Below are positions 16,149 to 23,673 of a DNA stretch of 26,882 nt, in pieces. Origin of the DNA: Verrucomicrobia bacterium UBA3222 (lineage in GTDB: Bacteria > Verrucomicrobiota > Verrucomicrobiia > Opitutales > UBA9783); assembly GCA_002363035.1 (NCBI GenBank), contig DEWA01000008.1, forward strand, positions 1 to 26,882, given 5' to 3'. Each line of letters starts with the position of its first letter. Position 1 is the stretch's first letter. The notes under the pieces were generated by a model that was not told the origin of the DNA, searched no databases, and saw only the letters and a list, made by a program, of their open reading frames with translations. The translations under genes were made by a program, and so were the position numbers.

Positions 16149-17747
16149 ATGAATGTGAGCTATAAAAATTTTCCGTTTCATCTTATCGGATGCACCCTGT
16201 TTCTATTCGTCGGCGCACGGACACAAAGCGTAAAAGCGGTCTTGACGCTTCCGAGCGTTGTGGAAATGCATTGGCGGAAAAATCCGAAGGTTTTTCAGGA
16301 AACGTTCGAAGAACTTTTCCCACAAGCGGAAAGTCCGAATCTTTGGAGCGAGGAATTTCTGAAGTGGTTCAAAGAACAAAACGAAAAGCTGGATATATGG
16401 GTAGGCTTCAAAAGTTTGTCGTTTCACACGCTTGACGATTTGGAGAAATTGCAATGCGATGCGGATCTAAAGAAAATCATCAAAGTTGTCGGCAGTACGA
16501 AATTCTTGGAAAAGGTCTTACCGGAGGAAGTCGTAAGGAGTATTTTTGCCCATGCAACCGGCGGTGAAGACTTCAAGACAGAGATTACATTCCAACCGCG
16601 CTTAAAGGAAAACTTTTTCAACATGTTCGGCAAAGGCGAGTTGCGGATGCGGATTGAACAGTTTTTTGAAGGATCGAAAGTTTTAAACTGCGACTTTTTT
16701 TTTGCCTTTAAAAAGAAGAACCCTCTCACGGTTCTGACGAACTATAGAGTATCCTATGGCATTGCTCAAGGTGGAGAACGATGGTGGTCGACAGAGGCGG
16801 AGTTTTTAAAAAAAACGGAACGATTATCCAATTTTCCATGGAAAGCCGTATCGGAAGCAAAAAACAAATTTTCGGCTGTGTACGCGAAATTGCGCGATGA
16901 TTTGAAAAACAATCGGAAAAAATATGAAGATTTTAAGATTTGTTTGGATGCCAGGGTTGCCCAAGAACAGCTGAAGAAGAGCATCGGTGTCGTTAAAGAT
17001 ACTAAGCTGGAAAAGCTCATCGGTGTCGTTAAAGATACTAAGCTGGAAAAGCTCATCGGTGTCGTTAAAGATACTAAGCTGGAGGAGAGCATCAGTGTCG
17101 TTAAAGATACTGGGGAGGGGAAGTTTGTTATTGTTTTCGGCGATAAATCCTTCGTATTGCATACGCATCCTTCCAATGGTTCCGTGATTAGGATTGAACC
17201 TTCGATAGCATCGTTGCAAGAAGTCGACAGGAAGGCGTTTGAAAAAGTAATCGAAATGTATAATAATCTCATGATTATGGAATACAGGGATAAAATCTCT
17301 GCCATGGATATACTCATCACCGAAGACTTCCTGAAGGGAATTTTCGGGGAGGAATTTTGGAACATCCTTGGGCATTATAACGTGAATGGTTTTTACGAAA
17401 GCAGATCGGTAGAATTTAACGTTTCTCCGTATGGCAAAGGATTGAAAGTTTCTTATTCTTTTATAAATACTTGCCGCGGAAACCGAACGAAAGATGCTGT
17501 TACTTTCTACAACGAAGCCTCAGGATGGAAATGGATTGATTTCAATTACATCAATTTTGTCTTCTTTTATGATCCCGAAAAGGATGAAATTTCCCATGTG
17601 AGACTTCAGGATAAACTTGTTCTGAATTATGACCACCGCTTCAAGTGCAACACGCCGAACGGGCTTATCGTAGTGGACAATGAGGATTCTAAGGCACGCT
17701 GTTATTCCTTTGAGGAATTACTGAAGAAAAGCGGCATTCATCCCTGA
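16149..17747 (+). CDS. Large secreted protein of unknown function with 12-residue repeats
   Basis: A 532-aa protein that I do not recognise. From the ATG at 16149 it has a signal peptide with hydrophobic core CTLFLFVGA and a likely cleavage after SVKA; an ATG at 16110 in the same frame would lengthen the N-terminus. Residues 279-326 are four tandem copies of a 12-residue unit (IGVVKDTKLEKL), probably helical or coiled. The halves on either side of the repeat look like two copies of one domain: STKFLEKVLPEEVVRS and later TEDFLKGIFGEEFWNI, each followed by a short linker and a beta strand. The smaller secreted protein at 1752-2699 resembles the same unit. There is no membrane segment after the signal. 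It is convergent with dnaN. Confidence 0.72.
   Translation: MNVSYKNFPFHLIGCTLFLFVGARTQSVKAVLTLPSVVEMHWRKNPKVFQETFEELFPQAESPNLWSEEFLKWFKEQNEKLDIWVGFKSLSFHTLDDLEKLQCDADLKKIIKVVGSTKFLEKVLPEEVVRSIFAHATGGEDFKTEITFQPRLKENFFNMFGKGELRMRIEQFFEGSKVLNCDFFFAFKKKNPLTVLTNYRVSYGIAQGGERWWSTEAEFLKKTERLSNFPWKAVSEAKNKFSAVYAKLRDDLKNNRKKYEDFKICLDARVAQEQLKKSIGVVKDTKLEKLIGVVKDTKLEKLIGVVKDTKLEESISVVKDTGEGKFVIVFGDKSFVLHTHPSNGSVIRIEPSIASLQEVDRKAFEKVIEMYNNLMIMEYRDKISAMDILITEDFLKGIFGEEFWNILGHYNVNGFYESRSVEFNVSPYGKGLKVSYSFINTCRGNRTKDAVTFYNEASGWKWIDFNYINFVFFYDPEKDEISHVRLQDKLVLNYDHRFKCNTPNGLIVVDNEDSKARCYSFEELLKKSGIHP
16983..17126 (+). repeat. 36-bp tandem repeat inside a secreted protein gene (4 copies)
   Basis: Copies lie at 16983-17018, 17019-17054, 17055-17090 and 17091-17126. 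The first two are identical, the third differs only at its last bases, and the fourth diverges in its second half. The unit is a multiple of three, so copy-number changes would add or remove 12 residues without breaking the frame. Near identity at DNA level points to recent expansion. Confidence 0.93.
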
Positions 17748-17915
17748 TTCCGGCTGTGATCGATTTACAAAACCGCCGATGCCTTTCTTCGAAAGGTGAA
17801 CTTTAAAAAAAACAACGGAAGAACGGAACTCCGCACCATCAGCTGAAAGCAAAGGCGGCACCCATTCGCCACGCCCTCAAAAAGGAGACCACCGGAGCAT
17901 ACCGGCATCACCTTT

Positions 17916-19100
17916 TTACCCCAACCGCAACGGCATTACCACACAGCGGAAGTTGTCGTTGGTTTTGATAACGCCCGGACTGACTTCGTCCTTAAATTCA
18001 AAGAAGATCGCATCTTCATCCAGGGCTTTCAGCGGATCCGTCAGAAATTTGGAATTAAAGGTAATACTTATCGGTTTATCGCCCGCTTCGTACTCAACGG
18101 CAATCGACTCATGCGCCTCGCCGAATTCCGCGCTGGATGCCGAAATTTCCAACAGATTCCGGTTAAACGTCAATTTGACGGTACCGTTGTCGAGACTCGA
18201 AACCAACGCCGCGCGCTGAATGCTTTCCAACAGTAAAGTACGTTCCAAACGCACGCGATGCTCCGTTGTTTTCGGCAAAACCTGCAAATAATTCGGGAAC
18301 ACGCCTTCAATTTGCTTTGAAACCAGATAAATCGACTGCGCCAACCCGCTTTTTTGTGCACTTTCATCCAATTCCAGCTCGAAACCGACCTGACGATTAT
18401 TGAAGTAAAGCTTTACGGGAGCGGATTGTTGCAACAAATGCTCCAGTTCGCCGACGGCCTTGGACGGCAAGATAAAGGATTTTCCGCGCAACGCCTCCGG
18501 CACCTCCATCGACTGTTGCATCAAACTGAGTCGCCGCCCGTCCGTTGCCACGACATGCAACTCCGAAGCCGACGCACCCGCTTCTGCTCCGTCACTCGAA
18601 GCCGTCCCTTCTCCGCCCTTGAATGCAAACAAAACGCCGTTCAGCAAATAACGATTTTCGTCCTCCGATTGCGCAAACGACACGTGGCGCAACCAACCGC
18701 GCAACTGTTGCTGTTCCACAACAAGCGCTTCCGTCTGTTCGAACATCGGCAACGGCGGGAACTCGGCATCGTTCATGCCCATGATGCGAAACTTGGAGCA
18801 ACCGCAACTCAATTTCGCCTGATCGTCCGAACATTCCAATTCAATCGTCCCTTCCGGGAGCGCCTTCGCAATCGACGCCAACCGACGTGCCGGCAACGCA
18901 ATCGAGCCGCCTTCCTTTACGTCCGCCGCCACGGTGCAACGGATACCCATATCCAGGTTGGTGGTAATCAGCTCCAACACACCTTCCCTGGCGCACAAAC
19001 GGACGTTGCTCAACACCGGCAACGACGTCCGCATTCCGACGACGTTCAAAACCTGACTTAACCCGTTATTGAGGACGTTTTTCTCAATCCGAACCTTCAT
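17916..19100 (-). CDS. dnaN: DNA polymerase III sliding clamp (beta subunit)
   Basis: DnaN forms the ring-shaped dimer that holds DNA polymerase III on DNA. I start at the ATG at 19100 (sequence MKVRIEKNVLNNGL), which has AAAGGAA just upstream; the frame stays open 40 codons further but that part is not clamp-like. The 394-aa length is a little over the usual 365-375, partly because of a Gly/Ala/Ser/Glu-rich insert of about 20 residues before ELHVVATDGRRLSL. Other clamp features are SLPVLSNVRL near the N-terminus, YLLNGVLF before the insert, and the C-terminal FRCVVMPLRL. dnaA and recF, its common partners, are not in the window. Confidence 0.95.
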   Translation of the reverse strand: MKVRIEKNVLNNGLSQVLNVVGMRTSLPVLSNVRLCAREGVLELITTNLDMGIRCTVAADVKEGGSIALPARRLASIAKALPEGTIELECSDDQAKLSCGCSKFRIMGMNDAEFPPLPMFEQTEALVVEQQQLRGWLRHVSFAQSEDENRYLLNGVLFAFKGGEGTASSDGAEAGASASELHVVATDGRRLSLMQQSMEVPEALRGKSFILPSKAVGELEHLLQQSAPVKLYFNNRQVGFELELDESAQKSGLAQSIYLVSKQIEGVFPNYLQVLPKTTEHRVRLERTLLLESIQRAALVSSLDNGTVKLTFNRNLLEISASSAEFGEAHESIAVEYEAGDKPISITFNSKFLTDPLKALDEDAIFFEFKDEVSPGVIKTNDNFRCVVMPLRLG

Positions 19101-19167
19101 TTCCTTTATTTGGAGGTAAGCGCGATTTATTTGCAAGGCTTTTTGAGCGACGGAAGCGAAGAAAACA

Positions 19168-20199
19168 TCATAAAAAGCATGTTTTGAGGCTCTGGTACAA
19201 ATAAAAAAAACCAACCCCACGGTGAAAATTTTTCCCAGTAAAGTATCCTAAATACTCAAAACGACCCGGCTTCAACGTCTTCAAACATTTTTTACAAATT
19301 TCACTATTACAACGCATTTTAAAAAACTGTTCCAGTGATTTGATATCTTCCAAACGCCCCATACTCATATCAGAAAAACAACACCAGAATAGACGCCCAT
19401 CTGAATCTATGAAGATACTTCTCATCGAATCACATTCACAATCTTGTCGCACATTACGATACAAATATTTTCCCATATTTAAATCCCTTGAAACATTCAT
19501 CAAATAATCGTAAGGGACACCTTCTCCCTCAATGTATTGCCAAAGCTTTTTACTATCATTGATTAAGGCATAATACGGTTCGAAAAATATACCTAGCGAA
19601 CGCGCCCATTTACGTGCCAGTTCCATTTCGTGGACGTTGAACTGGTACACATGAAACCGAACCAAAAAAAATCCAAAACAACCATGTTTACGGAAGGTTC
19701 TTACCATCCATTCGATATTCAACTTAATTCGCTCAAAATCAAACTGATGGATTTTATCGTACGACGCCTGACTAAATCCCGGCATCGAAAAAGTGATATT
19801 CCCGATACACGCCGCATCAAAATTATCAGGCACTTTTGGTCGAACACTCATATTTGTACTGAAAGACACCAAACATTTTTCTTCTCCACAAATCTTAATA
19901 ATCTCACAGAAATCCGGGTGCAACAATGGTTCATTCCAGCAATAGAGGGTCAATATATCCCCCTTCGAAAGGAAACCTTTGGCTTTTAACTGTTGAACCG
20001 TTTTTCTAAAATCATCAACTGGAAAATACAACCTTTTCGTGCTCTTAACGTGATTCAAATTATCCTGCCCAACCTGGCAATAATAACATTTTGCATTACA
20101 CGTTCCTGTAATTTCTATCACAACTCCGCCCTTTTTTTGAGCCTTCTGATACTCCCAAAAACGTTTTGCTGCCGCTAAAGCTTTTAAAAACTGTGTCAT
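19168..20199 (-). CDS. Radical SAM protein with C-terminal cysteine cluster (SPASM-like)
   Basis: A 343-aa enzyme with the radical SAM cluster motif CNAKCYYC (Cys34, Cys38, Cys41), which binds a 4Fe-4S cluster and cleaves S-adenosylmethionine. The C-terminal part carries more cysteines (CECDS, WCC, then CNSEICKKC), the pattern of SPASM-type domains holding extra clusters. Such proteins modify peptides, sugars or other small molecules; the substrate here is unknown. Codons and base composition are more AT-rich than in dnaN and the sct genes on either side, suggesting acquisition. A near-consensus promoter ends 8 nt before the ATG. It is divergent from the type III secretion genes. Confidence 0.85.
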   Translation of the reverse strand: MTQFLKALAAAKRFWEYQKAQKKGGVVIEITGTCNAKCYYCQVGQDNLNHVKSTKRLYFPVDDFRKTVQQLKAKGFLSKGDILTLYCWNEPLLHPDFCEIIKICGEEKCLVSFSTNMSVRPKVPDNFDAACIGNITFSMPGFSQASYDKIHQFDFERIKLNIEWMVRTFRKHGCFGFFLVRFHVYQFNVHEMELARKWARSLGIFFEPYYALINDSKKLWQYIEGEGVPYDYLMNVSRDLNMGKYLYRNVRQDCECDSMRSIFIDSDGRLFWCCFSDMSMGRLEDIKSLEQFFKMRCNSEICKKCLKTLKPGRFEYLGYFTGKNFHRGVGFFYLYQSLKTCFL

Positions 20200-20207
20200 T
20201 AGTCTTA

Positions 20208-20235
20208 ATTTTACTTCTTTCTTCCTTCAAAGCAA
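20208..20235 (-). promoter_or_regulatory. Promoter of the radical SAM gene, abutting the start codon
   Basis: On the minus strand TTGCTT (20230-20235), a 16-nt spacer and TAAAAT (20208-20213) are followed by 8 nt and then the ATG at 20199. No Shine-Dalgarno fits in the predicted leader. Confidence 0.5.
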
Positions 20236-20273
20236 CATTTTTCCCAACCACCGCTTTATCCTCCCGCAATCGT

Positions 20274-20302
20274 TTGCGCCGCCGTTTGCCCTCTGTTATA
20301 AT
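20274..20302 (+). promoter_or_regulatory. Promoter of the sctS-sctT-sctU operon, abutting the start codon
   Basis: A perfect TATAAT (20297-20302) sits 17 nt after TTGCGC (20274-20279). The -10 box overlaps a first in-frame ATG at 20301, so that codon cannot be in the transcript. The second ATG at 20310 lies 7 nt after the box, right where transcription should begin. Confidence 0.55.
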
Positions 20303-20309
20303 GAATGCG

Positions 20310-20582
20310 ATGGATGCGTCCGTTATCGTCGAGCTTTCGTCCAAAGCCATGACCATGGTGCTGGCGCTGTCATTGCCGTCCATTCTGCTGGCAACGTTCG
20401 TCGGGCTCGGCGTCAGTCTGTTGCAGGCGTTGACGCAGGTGCAGGAGCAAACGCTCGGTTTCGTGGTTAAATTGATTTGCATTACGCTGGCATTGGTTTT
20501 GACGGCGCATTGGATGGGGATGGAAATGCAACGCTATACGGAGTCGATTTTCACAATCGTTCAACAGCAGAGACGCCGATGA
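20310..20582 (+). CDS. sctS: Type III secretion export apparatus protein SctS (FliQ family)
   Basis: A 90-residue inner membrane protein with two transmembrane helices, part of the export gate at the base of the injectisome. The segment ALTQVQEQTLGFVVKL is the SctS form; flagellar FliQ normally reads ATQINEMTLSF at this place. Start: a perfect -10 box overlaps the ATG at 20301, so I prefer the ATG at 20310, which gives the usual family length. The stop overlaps the sctT start (ATGA, 20579-20582). SctR, the normal neighbour upstream, is missing; the next gene on the left is a radical SAM gene on the other strand. Confidence 0.85.
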   Translation: MDASVIVELSSKAMTMVLALSLPSILLATFVGLGVSLLQALTQVQEQTLGFVVKLICITLALVLTAHWMGMEMQRYTESIFTIVQQQRRR

Positions 20583-21376
20583 CGCTCGAACGGCTGCAAC
20601 CGCTTCTGGATGTGCTGTTGGTGCTGGGATTTTGCAGCAGCCGCATCACGGGATTTTGCTCCGTTTCGGTGTTTTTCGCTTCGCAGTATTTAACGGGAAT
20701 TGCACGGCGCGCGCTTATCCTGGCGCTTTCGTTGGTCATAATGCCGCCGCTGTTCGGGCAAAGCCTGGCGCTGCTCCACGACAATCGCGGATTGTTTGTG
20801 CTTTTTCTGATCAAAGAAGTGTTTATCGGCGTTCTGTTCGGATGGCTGACGAATTTTCTTTTCTACGTTGCTCAAAGCGTCGGGTTCATCATCGATACCC
20901 AACGCGGCGCCTCCATGGCAAGTTTGTTCGATCCGATTTCAAACTCACAAACCAGTCCGTTGGGCGATTTTTTGATGAAATTTGCCCTGACGCTCGCCAT
21001 CACCTGCGGCGGGCTGTTGCTGTTTTTGAAGGGTCTGTATTTCAGCTACGAAAAAGTTCCCGTTTTAACGCCTTACACACCGTTGCCGCCGGCCTGGAAC
21101 GCTTTCTTTATCCACGCCATGGGCGGGCAACTGTTTCACCTGCTAGTTCTGCTCGGAGGACCCGTCTTATTTATTCTGTTCCTGGCGGAATTCGGCTTGG
21201 GGCTGGTGACGCGTTTCGCACCGCAACTGAACGTCTTCTTTCTCTCGATGCCGATCAAAAGTGAACTGGCGATGCTGTTTTTCATCCTCTATCTTTCGTA
21301 CCTGATGCACTATTTCTGTACGCATTTCGGAAGCGAAACCCGAACGGAAACCTTTTTGAGGCTCTTGACGGGATAA
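20579..21376 (+). CDS. sctT: Type III secretion export apparatus protein SctT (FliR family)
   Basis: A 265-aa inner membrane protein with about six to seven hydrophobic segments, part of the SctRST export gate. Segments QRGASMASLFDPISNSQTSP and PQLNVFFLSMPIKS are typical of the injectisome SctT/YscT branch; FliR differs at these places. The start ATG overlaps the sctS stop, so the two are translationally coupled. An 83-bp gap follows before sctU. Confidence 0.88.
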   Translation: MTLERLQPLLDVLLVLGFCSSRITGFCSVSVFFASQYLTGIARRALILALSLVIMPPLFGQSLALLHDNRGLFVLFLIKEVFIGVLFGWLTNFLFYVAQSVGFIIDTQRGASMASLFDPISNSQTSPLGDFLMKFALTLAITCGGLLLFLKGLYFSYEKVPVLTPYTPLPPAWNAFFIHAMGGQLFHLLVLLGGPVLFILFLAEFGLGLVTRFAPQLNVFFLSMPIKSELAMLFFILYLSYLMHYFCTHFGSETRTETFLRLLTG

Positions 21377-21459
21377 ACATGGGAATAACCGCATGAAAAA
21401 TTTCGTTTTCAAACCTTCCGTTCCCTTAAAACATATGGGCACTTTGCCCGTCCTTTCCC

Positions 21460-22506
21460 ATGGCTGAAAAAACCGAGCAACCGACGGCGAAAAAGTTGCG
21501 CGATGCGCGCAAAAAGGGACAGGTTGCCAACAGCAAAGATGTCACGTCCACGGCGTTGTTGATTGTGATTTTTGCGTACTTCGGACTTCGGCGCGACGCG
21601 GTTTTGCAAACGCTTTCGGAAGTCACCGCGGTTCCGGCACTGTTTTTCAACGAACCCTTCCAATCCGCCCTGCAACACACGGCGGGCGCCTGCTTTTTGG
21701 TCGGCATCCGCGTTGTTCTGCCGCTCGTATTGCTGGTGTTTCTTACCGGCATTATGGCGAACACCTTTCAATTTGGGCTGCTTTTCGCGCCGGAATCGAT
21801 CAAACCCGATTTCAACAAACTCAACCCGATGTCGAAGCTGAAACAGATCTTTTCTCTCAAAAATCTCATCGAATTCCTGAAATCCGCCGCAAAAATCCTC
21901 TTCCTGAGCACATTGCTGTATTTCGTCATCCGCAATACCCTGGATCCGCTGTTGAAAACGCCGTTCCTGACACTGAACGACTTTTTCAATATGCTGCCGC
22001 CGATTATGAAAACGTTCGCCATGAACGTCCTGTTCGCCTACGTCACGGTTGCCGTACTGGATTTCATGTTTCAGCGCTTCAATCACAAGAAACAGCTGAT
22101 GATGACCAAGGATGAGGTGAAGCGGGAATTTAAGGAACAGGAAGGCGATCCGCAAATCAAAGGCAAACGCAAACAATTTCACCGCGAACTGTTGCAGGGC
22201 GGTCCGGCGCAGAAAACAAAGCGCGCCTCGGCATTGATCGTGAACCCGACGCACTACGCGATTGCGATTTATTACAACGAACTCATCACGCCGCTGCCGA
22301 TCGTGTTGGCGAAGGGCATCGACCATCAGGCGCAGGTGATGAAAAAAATCGCCGCCGATAACAATATCCCCATCTTGGAAGACGTTCCGCTGGCACACGC
22401 CCTGTATGATTTGGCGGAGGAAGGACGCTACATTCCGCGGGAACTGATTGAGCCGATCGCCAAGGTGGTTCGTTGGCTGCAGGAGCGGAAAGAGGGGAAG
22501 GAGTAA
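21460..22506 (+). CDS. sctU: Type III secretion autoprotease and substrate switch SctU (FlhB family)
   Basis: SctU sits beside the export gate and controls the switch between early and late secretion substrates after cutting itself. The 348-aa protein begins EKTEQPTAKKLRDARKKGQV, as in YscU, has four hydrophobic segments between about residues 28 and 210, and then a cytosolic domain. The self-cleavage motif NPTH is intact at 262-265 (Asn262). The sequence resembles YscU along its length, including AESIKPDFNKLNP-like and MTKDEVKREFKEQEGDP segments, which supports the injectisome over the flagellum. No Shine-Dalgarno is evident before the ATG. The 10-bp repeat follows about 50 bp downstream. 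Confidence 0.9.
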   Translation: MAEKTEQPTAKKLRDARKKGQVANSKDVTSTALLIVIFAYFGLRRDAVLQTLSEVTAVPALFFNEPFQSALQHTAGACFLVGIRVVLPLVLLVFLTGIMANTFQFGLLFAPESIKPDFNKLNPMSKLKQIFSLKNLIEFLKSAAKILFLSTLLYFVIRNTLDPLLKTPFLTLNDFFNMLPPIMKTFAMNVLFAYVTVAVLDFMFQRFNHKKQLMMTKDEVKREFKEQEGDPQIKGKRKQFHRELLQGGPAQKTKRASALIVNPTHYAIAIYYNELITPLPIVLAKGIDHQAQVMKKIAADNNIPILEDVPLAHALYDLAEEGRYIPRELIEPIAKVVRWLQERKEGKE

Positions 22507-22554
22507 AAATAATCTTTACAAATACACAAAACTGGTACCGCATGATAGTATAGT

Positions 22555-22600
22555 GAGAGCGGAGAAGAGCGGAGAAGAGCGGAGAAGAGCGGAGAAGAGC
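22555..22600 (+). repeat. 10-bp tandem repeat (4 perfect copies plus a partial one)
   Basis: GGAGAAGAGC is repeated four times without a mismatch at 22561-22600, preceded by a partial GAGAGC. The unit is not a multiple of three, so each gain or loss shifts any frame read through it. It lies at the 5' end of the FkbM methyltransferase frame and may control its expression. Confidence 0.95.
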
Positions 22601-22745
22601 GAAAGGCGTAAAACATCTCCTTGCCGATCGCTTCCCGAATCTGGCTTACCATTATCTGAACGTAAGAACACATTATCGACAGATCGTTCATATTAGGCGT
22701 TTTATCAACTTTCTTAATCGTGAACACCCGGAGATTTGTGTTTCT

Positions 22746-23489
22746 TTGCTGGATGTCGGTGCACGTGGAGGTTTAAGTGCAATACCGATTTTTAAACCAC
22801 TAAAGCGTTTAAACAACAGGCTTATCCATGGTATTGAACCCGATACGAAGGAAGCTGAGCGTTTAAGAAAATCCGGTGAGTACGATCATGTTTTTACCGA
22901 TGGTGTTGCGTGGTATGATGGAGAGGCAGTGTTGCACGTGCCTGTCGATCATTATGGTGCAGCTTCCATACGTGAAATAGATCCGAATGTAGAACAACCG
23001 ATTGGGGTCTTAAGGCAAAATTGTCGCAATATTCCGATTTGTACCAAAAAACTCAGCAGTATTTTGCCAGCGGAAGCGACGTATGATTTCATCAAAACCG
23101 ATGTCGAGGGATGTGATTATGATGTGCTTGCATCTGGAGAACCTTCTCTTTTAGAAAAAGTTCTTTGTGTTGTTTGCGAAGCACAGAGGATTCCTATCTT
23201 TAAAGGTCAGCACGTAACGGTCGATTTGCATTCTTTTTTAACGGAAAAACAATTTTTGCTTTATTCTCTGAATTTGCAGGGGAATCTTGTTAATCAAGAT
23301 GTAATTTACGTTAAACATCCTAGAACAATCTGCGATCTGCCAACTTTGTTTAAATACATCCTACTCGGGTTGCTTTTAAGGCATAAAGGAGATTTTCTTG
23401 CCTGCGTCTTGGAAGTTTACAATCGCAACCATGGAAGACAAAAAGCATTAGATGCTGTCATGAAAATCGTTGGTGAGAAAGGAAAATAA
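22746..23489 (+). CDS. FkbM-family SAM-dependent methyltransferase (5' end out of frame with its likely start)
   Basis: From a TTG at 22746 the protein has 247 aa with the SAM-binding motif LDVGARGG at its very start and the FkbM hallmark KTDVEGCDYDVL further on. FkbM-type enzymes O-methylate sugars or small molecules, often in glycan gene sets. The TTG falls inside the first conserved strand, so it is unlikely to be the real start. The same frame is open back to 22557 and reads as protein-like (RFPNLAYHYLNVR, then RRFINFLNREHPEICVS), but has no ATG, GTG or TTG before 22746. A GTG at 22553 enters the frame only if the 10-bp repeat has three copies instead of four. The gene is AT-rich compared with sctU. 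Currently it may be switched off, or start at a rare codon. Confidence 0.8.
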   Translation: MLDVGARGGLSAIPIFKPLKRLNNRLIHGIEPDTKEAERLRKSGEYDHVFTDGVAWYDGEAVLHVPVDHYGAASIREIDPNVEQPIGVLRQNCRNIPICTKKLSSILPAEATYDFIKTDVEGCDYDVLASGEPSLLEKVLCVVCEAQRIPIFKGQHVTVDLHSFLTEKQFLLYSLNLQGNLVNQDVIYVKHPRTICDLPTLFKYILLGLLLRHKGDFLACVLEVYNRNHGRQKALDAVMKIVGEKGK

Positions 23490-23673
23490 CATTTATATGT
23501 GTCTATCTCCTTCCATAAGATCTTGTGGGGATATCACACGAGCGTAGTTTCCCGTTAAAAAACGTACAGTTACATTGGGAGAATAGCTCTTTCCGTGGAA
23601 TTTTTCTCGCTTTTTTCGGTTAATACGTCTGTTTCCCTCTTTCCCTTCTTGCTCTTCTATCGTAAAATAAGCC

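Noticed and set aside
17779..17800. Hairpin CCTTTC-TTC-GAAAGG between the second secreted protein gene and dnaN
   Set aside because: No T-run follows on the plus strand, and on the minus strand the T-run precedes the hairpin, so it does not fit an intrinsic terminator on either side.
21409..22398. 329-codon minus-strand frame opposite sctU
   Set aside because: Antisense of sctU; rich in Arg, His, Gln and Phe as expected for a shadow frame.
20310..22506. Reading the three genes as flagellar fliQ-fliR-flhB
   Set aside because: The diagnostic segments match the injectisome branch (QVQEQTL rather than the flagellar INEMTL form, LNVFFLSMPIKS, close likeness to YscU), and no other flagellar gene is present in the window.
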